DNA of 64,000 nt, from assembly GCA_023381515.1 (NCBI GenBank), contig JAMCQI010000079.1, positions 1 through 64,000 on the forward strand, written 5' to 3'. Each line of letters opens with the position of its first letter. Positions within the stretch are counted from its first letter, which is position 1. The notes beneath the pieces are model-generated. The model made no database searches. It was not told the origin of the DNA and was given only the letters and a program-made list of their open reading frames with translations. A program made the position numbers and the translations under genes. Below, piece by piece: positions 58,963 through 64,000 of the stretch. Origin of the DNA: Chloroflexota bacterium (GTDB lineage: Bacteria; Chloroflexota; Anaerolineae; UBA4142).

Positions 58963-59631
58963 ATGACGACACTCCTCCTCGTAGACGACGAAAAAAACAT
59001 TATCGAATTGGAGCGACTCTACCTGGAAAAGGAGGGATATCAGGTACAGGTCGCGTATGATGGCCGGATCGCTCTTGAGAGATTCCGCAGCTGTAAGCCC
59101 TCGGCCGTCATTCTCGATCTGATGCTTCCCGGTCTCGATGGGTTGGAGGTCTGTCGTCGCATCCGCCAGGAAAGCGATGTCCCCATCATCATGCTCACCG
59201 CCCGCGACCAGGATGTCGACAAGATCGTTGGGCTGGAGCTGGGTGCCGACGACTATCTAACCATGCCATTCAATCCGCGCGAACTCGTCGCCCGAGTCAA
59301 GGCGATTTTCCGCCGTACCAGTTCCGGTCAGAAGACACAGCGCCTGAGCGCTGGGGACCTGACCGTCGACCTGGACCGCCGGGAGGTGACCGTCGGCGTT
59401 CGCCAGGTTAATTTGCGCACCAAGGAATTTGACCTCTTGGCTGTGTTTGCCCAGAATCCGGGCATTGTTCTGACACGCGAGCGGCTGCTCGAACTTGCCT
59501 GGGGCTATGACTTTGCGGGCGAGACTCGCACTGTGGACGTCCACGTTGCCCACCTACGCAAAAAGCTCGGCAGTGAACGCGCCCAAATCGAAACGATCAG
59601 CGGCGTGGGCTACAAACTCGTCGCCACATGA
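58963..59631 (+). CDS. OmpR/PhoB-family response regulator with Lys-to-Met change in the receiver
   Basis: A 222-residue regulator. The receiver has acidic pocket LLLVDDEK, phospho-acceptor Asp52 (VILDLMLPGLDG) and Thr79 (IIMLTARDQ). The invariant receiver lysine, normally in LTKPF, is Met101 (YLTMPFNPREL; codon ATG 59263-59265). From about residue 125 there is a winged-helix DNA-binding domain (EFDLLAVFAQNPGIVLTRE; AHLRKKLG; VGYKLVAT). The start is the ATG 58963 with AAGGAAG upstream. The histidine kinase gene follows after 73 bases. The altered Lys should weaken phosphorylation-driven switching. Confidence 0.92.
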   Translation: MTTLLLVDDEKNIIELERLYLEKEGYQVQVAYDGRIALERFRSCKPSAVILDLMLPGLDGLEVCRRIRQESDVPIIMLTARDQDVDKIVGLELGADDYLTMPFNPRELVARVKAIFRRTSSGQKTQRLSAGDLTVDLDRREVTVGVRQVNLRTKEFDLLAVFAQNPGIVLTRERLLELAWGYDFAGETRTVDVHVAHLRKKLGSERAQIETISGVGYKLVAT

Positions 59632-59704
59632 TTCGATTCCAGATTCTCAAGATTCAGCATACCCACCCTTCGATCATTCCTAAATCTTAAATCCTAAATT
59701 CCTC

Positions 59705-61228
59705 ATGTCGCTTCGCTCTCGCTTGATTCTCACGCACGCCCTGGTGATCTTGATCACACTGATCATTATCGCCGGAAGCATGATCTATATCCTCCGAGGG
59801 TATTCTCTCCGGGTCCAACTCGCGCGCCTCGAAGCGGCCGTAGTTCCCCTCTCGTTCCAGGCCCGCGCCATGCTTCAGAACAACGTCCCCCCCAAAGAAA
59901 TCCTTACACGGCTCGAATCGCAGGTCGGCAGCGTCGGGCACATATTGATCATCAACCAGAAGGGGCTCGTTCTCGCCGATGCCGCCAACGGACTGACCAA
60001 CCGCACCGTTCAGTTGTCGAGTCTCGATCGTCCGGTACCATACGTCTGGGGGCGCCGTGTCGTGCGCGGGCAGGTCGGCACCCGCACGCTTGTATATGCA
60101 GGTATTGCATCAGGAGAGTACGATGGCCAGACGATCTACCTGGCCTTGGCGGCCAACGAGAGCCCTATCGGGACGGCTCTGGAAGAGATCACGCCAAGCT
60201 TGCTCATTGCCACCGTCTTGACTCTTCTCGTTTCTCTATTGATCGCACTCCTTCTTGCGCGGTCCATCGCCCGGCCCATTTCACAGCTCACGCAAGCGAC
60301 CGAGGCGTTTGCACGCGGACAATACGACCACCGCGTACCGGAGACCGGCAGAGATGAGATCGGCCGCCTTGCCGCGAGCTTCAACTCGATGGCGGAGCGT
60401 GTCCAGCGCTCGCGGCAAATGGAAAAAGACTTTGTCGCCAACGTTTCTCACGAACTCAAGACTCCCCTCACCTCCATTCAGGGCTTTTCCCAGGCGATCC
60501 TCGACGGTGCGGTCCTGGATTTGCCCGGCGCCCGCAAGGCCGCTCAGACCATCTTCGATGAGACTGCCCGTATGTCCCGCCTTGTCGGGGACCTGCTCAC
60601 CCTCGCTCGTTTTGAATCCGGTGAAATGCCCCTTGCCAAAGAGGCCTTCGATCTAGGCTCAGTATTGCCCAGCTGGGTGGACCGATTCCAGCCTACGGCC
60701 CACTCTCAAGGCATAACGCTCACAACCGTTGTGGACCCACTTCCGCCATTGACTGGCGACGCTGGTCGCCTGGAGCAAGTCGTTTCGAATCTCGTGGACA
60801 ATGCTATCAAGTACAACCATGCCGGAGGATCCGTCACAGTCAGCGCCAAAGCCGAGACAATTGCGATCCAGAGCAAGAGCAGAAACTCCATGAGAGGGCG
60901 CCGTCGAGTGATAGAGCCGCCGGGACCTCAATGGGCTAGCATCACCGTCGCCGACACTGGAGCCGGCATCCGCGCCGAGGATCTCCCTCGTCTGTTCAAC
61001 CGGTTTTACCGGGGGGATAGGGCACGCGCGGCTGGTGGGACAGGCCTTGGCCTCTCCATTGCCCAGGAGATCATTCAGGCTCACGGGGGCGAAATCACCG
61101 TCGACAGTGTCTTGGGACAAGGGACGACCTTTGTTATCCACCTGCCCGTCCGCGATGGCGCCGCCAATAATCGCTCCGCCGGCAACAAAAACCCCCACTT
61201 GCCTCGAGCAAGTGGGGGCATGGTCTGA
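59705..61228 (+). CDS. Sensor histidine kinase (HAMP, HisKA, HATPase)
   Basis: A 507-residue membrane kinase. The first transmembrane helix is LILTHALVILITLIIIAGSM, then an extracytoplasmic sensor of about 125 residues. The second helix lies near 166-186 (LLIATVLTLLVSLLIALLL), followed by HAMP (RPISQLTQATEAFARGQYD). HisKA has phospho-acceptor His249 (FVANVSHELKTPLTS). The HATPase N box is NLVDNAIKYN, with G boxes VADTGAGI and GGTGLGLSIAQEI. The C-terminus runs through a hairpin (61192-61218) that may serve as its terminator. It pairs with the OmpR regulator upstream. The signal is unknown. Confidence 0.93.
   Translation: MSLRSRLILTHALVILITLIIIAGSMIYILRGYSLRVQLARLEAAVVPLSFQARAMLQNNVPPKEILTRLESQVGSVGHILIINQKGLVLADAANGLTNRTVQLSSLDRPVPYVWGRRVVRGQVGTRTLVYAGIASGEYDGQTIYLALAANESPIGTALEEITPSLLIATVLTLLVSLLIALLLARSIARPISQLTQATEAFARGQYDHRVPETGRDEIGRLAASFNSMAERVQRSRQMEKDFVANVSHELKTPLTSIQGFSQAILDGAVLDLPGARKAAQTIFDETARMSRLVGDLLTLARFESGEMPLAKEAFDLGSVLPSWVDRFQPTAHSQGITLTTVVDPLPPLTGDAGRLEQVVSNLVDNAIKYNHAGGSVTVSAKAETIAIQSKSRNSMRGRRRVIEPPGPQWASITVADTGAGIRAEDLPRLFNRFYRGDRARAAGGTGLGLSIAQEIIQAHGGEITVDSVLGQGTTFVIHLPVRDGAANNRSAGNKNPHLPRASGGMV
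61192..61218 (+). terminator. Terminator-like hairpin overlapping the kinase gene end
   Basis: CCCCCACTTGC (61192-61202) and GCAAGTGGGGG (61208-61218) pair over 11 bases with a 5-base loop, preceded by AAAAA on the plus strand (so a T-run for minus-strand transcripts). It lies inside the last codons of the kinase gene and before the converging pgk end. Confidence 0.6.
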
Positions 61229-61318
61229 GAACACTGCAGCCTGACCGCGTCTTTCGTTGGGTCCCTAGACACCACATTCCCTACGGAGGTCGATCAGGGG
61301 TAGGCAGTATCTGGATTT

Positions 61319-62488
61319 CTACTTGTCTTGCAGCGCAGCGACCCCCGGCAGCTCCCGTCCTTCCAGGAACTCGAGCGACGCACCGCCCCCCGTCGAGATA
61401 TGAGTCATCTTGTCCGCCACGCCGGCTTGTTCCACTGCTGCCGCGCTATCGCCGCCGCCAATGATCGTCGTCGCGTTCAAACTCGCCAGCCGCCTCGCGA
61501 TTTCGATCGTGCCTTTCGCGAACGGCGGAAATTCAAACACACCTAGGGGGCCGTTCCAGACGACGGTTTTTGCCGTGCTTAGGACGCGTTCAAACGCGTC
61601 GATCGTCTTCGGTCCGATGTCGAGGATGCGCCAATCCGTAGGGACCTGGTCCACCGACACGATTTTGCTTTGAGCATTCGCCTCGAACTTGTCCGCCACG
61701 ACGACGTCGACCGGCAGCGCAATCTTGTCCCCGGCCTTGTTCAGTAACGCCCTCGCCACATCCAACTTGTCCTTTTCGACCAGCGATTGCCCGATGTTCA
61801 ACCCACGTGCCTGAAGAAAAGTGTTGGCCATCCCCCCGCCGATCAAGAGTGCGTCCACTTTTGGCAAAAGGTTGTCGATCACCTTTATCTTGTCGCTAAC
61901 CTTCGCGCCCCCCAGTATGGCCACAAACGGGCGCACCGGGTTCGCCAGTGCGGCGCCAAGATAGTTCAGTTCCTTCTCCATAAGGAATCCCGCCACCGCA
62001 GGCAAATAGTGCGCGACCCCCTCTGTGCTCGCATGAGCGCGGTGGGCGCTCCCAAACGCATCGTTCACGTACACGTCGGCCAGGCTCGCCAGCTTTTTGG
62101 CAAAGGCCGCATCGTTCTTCTCTTCCTCAGGATAAAACCGCACGTTTTCGAGGAGGACGACGTCCCCTGGTTTCATCCCCTGAATGACTCGCTCGACCTC
62201 CGGCCCGACGGTATCATGGACGAACGCGACCGGACTGCCCAAGAGCGCCTGCAACCGCTTGGCCACCGGACGTAGGGATAATTTTTCGTCCCTCCCCTTG
62301 GGCCGCCCTAGATGCGAGACCAAAATCACCTTGGCGCCGCGGCCGATCAGATCCCGGATCGTCGGAAGGGAGGCGACAATGCGGGTGTCGTCGGTCACCT
62401 TGCCGTTCTCGATGGGGACGTTAAAATCCACTCTTACGAGCACGCGTTTGTCCTTGACGTCAATGTCTCGAACCGTCTTCTTGTTCAT
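61319..62488 (-). CDS. pgk: Phosphoglycerate kinase
   Basis: A 389-residue PGK transferring phosphate between 1,3-bisphosphoglycerate and ADP. The N-terminal signature is [17 protein letters not shown], with [21 protein letters not shown], the nucleotide-binding GPLGVFE and the C-terminal [15 protein letters not shown]. The ATG 62488 has GAGGAA upstream. It follows gapA after 79 bases that contain a heptamer hairpin, so the amount of each enzyme may be tuned there. Confidence 0.97.
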   Translation of the reverse strand: MNKKTVRDIDVKDKRVLVRVDFNVPIENGKVTDDTRIVASLPTIRDLIGRGAKVILVSHLGRPKGRDEKLSLRPVAKRLQALLGSPVAFVHDTVGPEVERVIQGMKPGDVVLLENVRFYPEEEKNDAAFAKKLASLADVYVNDAFGSAHRAHASTEGVAHYLPAVAGFLMEKELNYLGAALANPVRPFVAILGGAKVSDKIKVIDNLLPKVDALLIGGGMANTFLQARGLNIGQSLVEKDKLDVARALLNKAGDKIALPVDVVVADKFEANAQSKIVSVDQVPTDWRILDIGPKTIDAFERVLSTAKTVVWNGPLGVFEFPPFAKGTIEIARRLASLNATTIIGGGDSAAAVEQAGVADKMTHISTGGGASLEFLEGRELPGVAALQDK

Positions 62489-62526
62489 GTTCAGTTCCTC
62501 GATGAAACGTATCGCCTCTGTGCAAA

Positions 62527-62555
62527 AGGACGAAGGAGGTTGTCCTTCGTCCTTG
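62527..62555. repeat. Heptamer hairpin between gapA and pgk
   Basis: AAGGACGAAGGA (62527-62538) pairs with TCCTTCGTCCTT (62544-62555) around a 5-base loop. The bases 62527-62561 read as five 7-base units (AAGGACG, AAGGAGG, TTGTCCT, TCGTCCT, TGGCTTC). Confidence 0.65.
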
Positions 62556-62567
62556 GCTTCGTTGGAG

Positions 62568-63593
<1,026 letters not shown>

Positions 63594-63631
63594 TTAGAGT
63601 GGGTGTCTGCTGCGATGTGTCGATGGAACTC

Positions 63632-64000
63632 TTATTCCTGGGAATCCGCGGGACTGGACGTCTTGCTCCGGTTATACCACGCGAGGACCGCCCGTGCCAA
63701 CTTGCTCGGATCGTGCCGCCACGGTTTGGACTCGTCGACCATGTCGGCCAACGTCATCCCGAAGTGCCCGTCCGCCCCATCACCACGCGGATGCACCATC
63801 TGGCTGCGAGGGTTGTCGGGAAAACTCACGCGCCAGTTGTCGTTGGCGATCACGTGCTCAAAGATTCCCTCGCCGACATGCTGGCTTAGAGCTTCCACAT
63901 GGTCCTCCACGGTGAAATCATCCGTCTCGCCCGGCTGCGTGGCCACGTTACAGATATAGACCTTGGCCGCCCTGGAGACCTCCAACGCGCTGCGTATCTC
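63632..64000 (-). CDS. yvcK: Gluconeogenesis factor YvcK/CofD-like, C-terminal part
   Basis: The frame is open from base 64000 to a stop at 63632, so the N-terminus is outside the window. The visible 122 residues read EIRSALEVSRAAKVYICNV, then ATQPGETDDFTVEDHVEAL and HVGEGIFEHVIANDN. This is the C-terminal signature of the YvcK/UPF0052 family (uridine-sugar-binding regulators needed for growth on gluconeogenic carbon and for cell-wall precursor balance). The last 25 residues, rich in Ser, Lys and Trp, are not conserved. Its place directly before gapA and pgk fits the assignment. Confidence 0.85.
   Translation of the reverse strand, partial: EIRSALEVSRAAKVYICNVATQPGETDDFTVEDHVEALSQHVGEGIFEHVIANDNWRVSFPDNPRSQMVHPRGDGADGHFGMTLADMVDESKPWRHDPSKLARAVLAWYNRSKTSSPADSQE

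Overview
This window looks like a chromosomal segment of a member of the Chloroflexota (Anaerolineae-like). That placement is inferred from several things: lipoproteins with long Pro/Thr/Ala spacers straight after the lipobox, DUF4388 and roadblock proteins next to a Rab-like GTPase, an isopentenyl phosphate kinase, a bacterial translin homologue, and sigma70-type TTGACA-17-TATAAT promoters in GC-rich DNA. No 16S gene is present, so the taxon is not proven. I see no insertion sequence, prophage or CRISPR array.

Layout. (1) 1-573, minus strand: a tRNA-Thr(TGT), tRNA-Tyr(GTA), tRNA-Thr(GGT), tuf operon behind a consensus promoter. (2) 674-18344, all minus strand: an accessory metabolic block. 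An IclR regulator is followed by a ThDP-dependent enzyme, a Liv-type ABC importer, a cupin, a zinc alcohol dehydrogenase, an acylating aldehyde dehydrogenase and a short citrate-synthase/citryl-CoA-lyase-like protein. Then come AroQ, an AroC-like and an AroA-like protein with changed active-site residues, and an SsuABC/NMT1-type importer. A decayed copy of the aroQ 3' end lies just beyond the block. (3) 18672-24932: a translin-family protein, a beta-helix lipoprotein and a fadN-fadA beta-oxidation pair. (4) 24939-29828: a valine T-box leader, an antisense chagasin-type inhibitor gene, a membrane protein, valS and rsmD. (5) 29898-44482: housekeeping genes (PRTase, SLOG protein, thpR, class A PBP, ilvE-like, DUF1648, DUF92, rsmI, sugar nucleotidyltransferase, aminotransferase, gatB) and two tandem glutamate dehydrogenases. 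(6) 44496-47951: a promoter-headed operon of roadblock proteins, a 90-residue protein and a receiver-GTPase fusion. (7) 48080-52530, minus strand: gyrA, upp, dCMP deaminase and isopentenyl phosphate kinase. (8) 52988-58049, minus strand: tRNA-Leu, tig, clpP, clpX and a MoxR-like AAA ATPase. (9) 58084-64000: a CPBP protease, a two-component pair, and a yvcK, gapA, pgk run cut by the window end.

How the genes work together. The most unusual unit is region 6. It joins a phosphorylatable receiver domain to a Ras/Rab-like GTPase and places it with two roadblock/LC7 proteins, the fold of the MglB-type partners of bacterial small GTPases. One of these is fused to a possible nucleotidyltransferase-like domain. 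I read it as a candidate signalling or polarity switch in which phosphorylation and the GTPase cycle meet in one protein. Region 2 looks like uptake and processing of an unknown substrate, with three shikimate-family enzymes probably recruited to new chemistry.

At the small scale, intergenic DNA is rich in imperfect heptanucleotide (7-bp period) tracts of different sequence, often folded into hairpins that act as terminators or spacers. Several mRNAs (rsmI, gatB, the CPBP gene) start at or within a few bases of the start codon.
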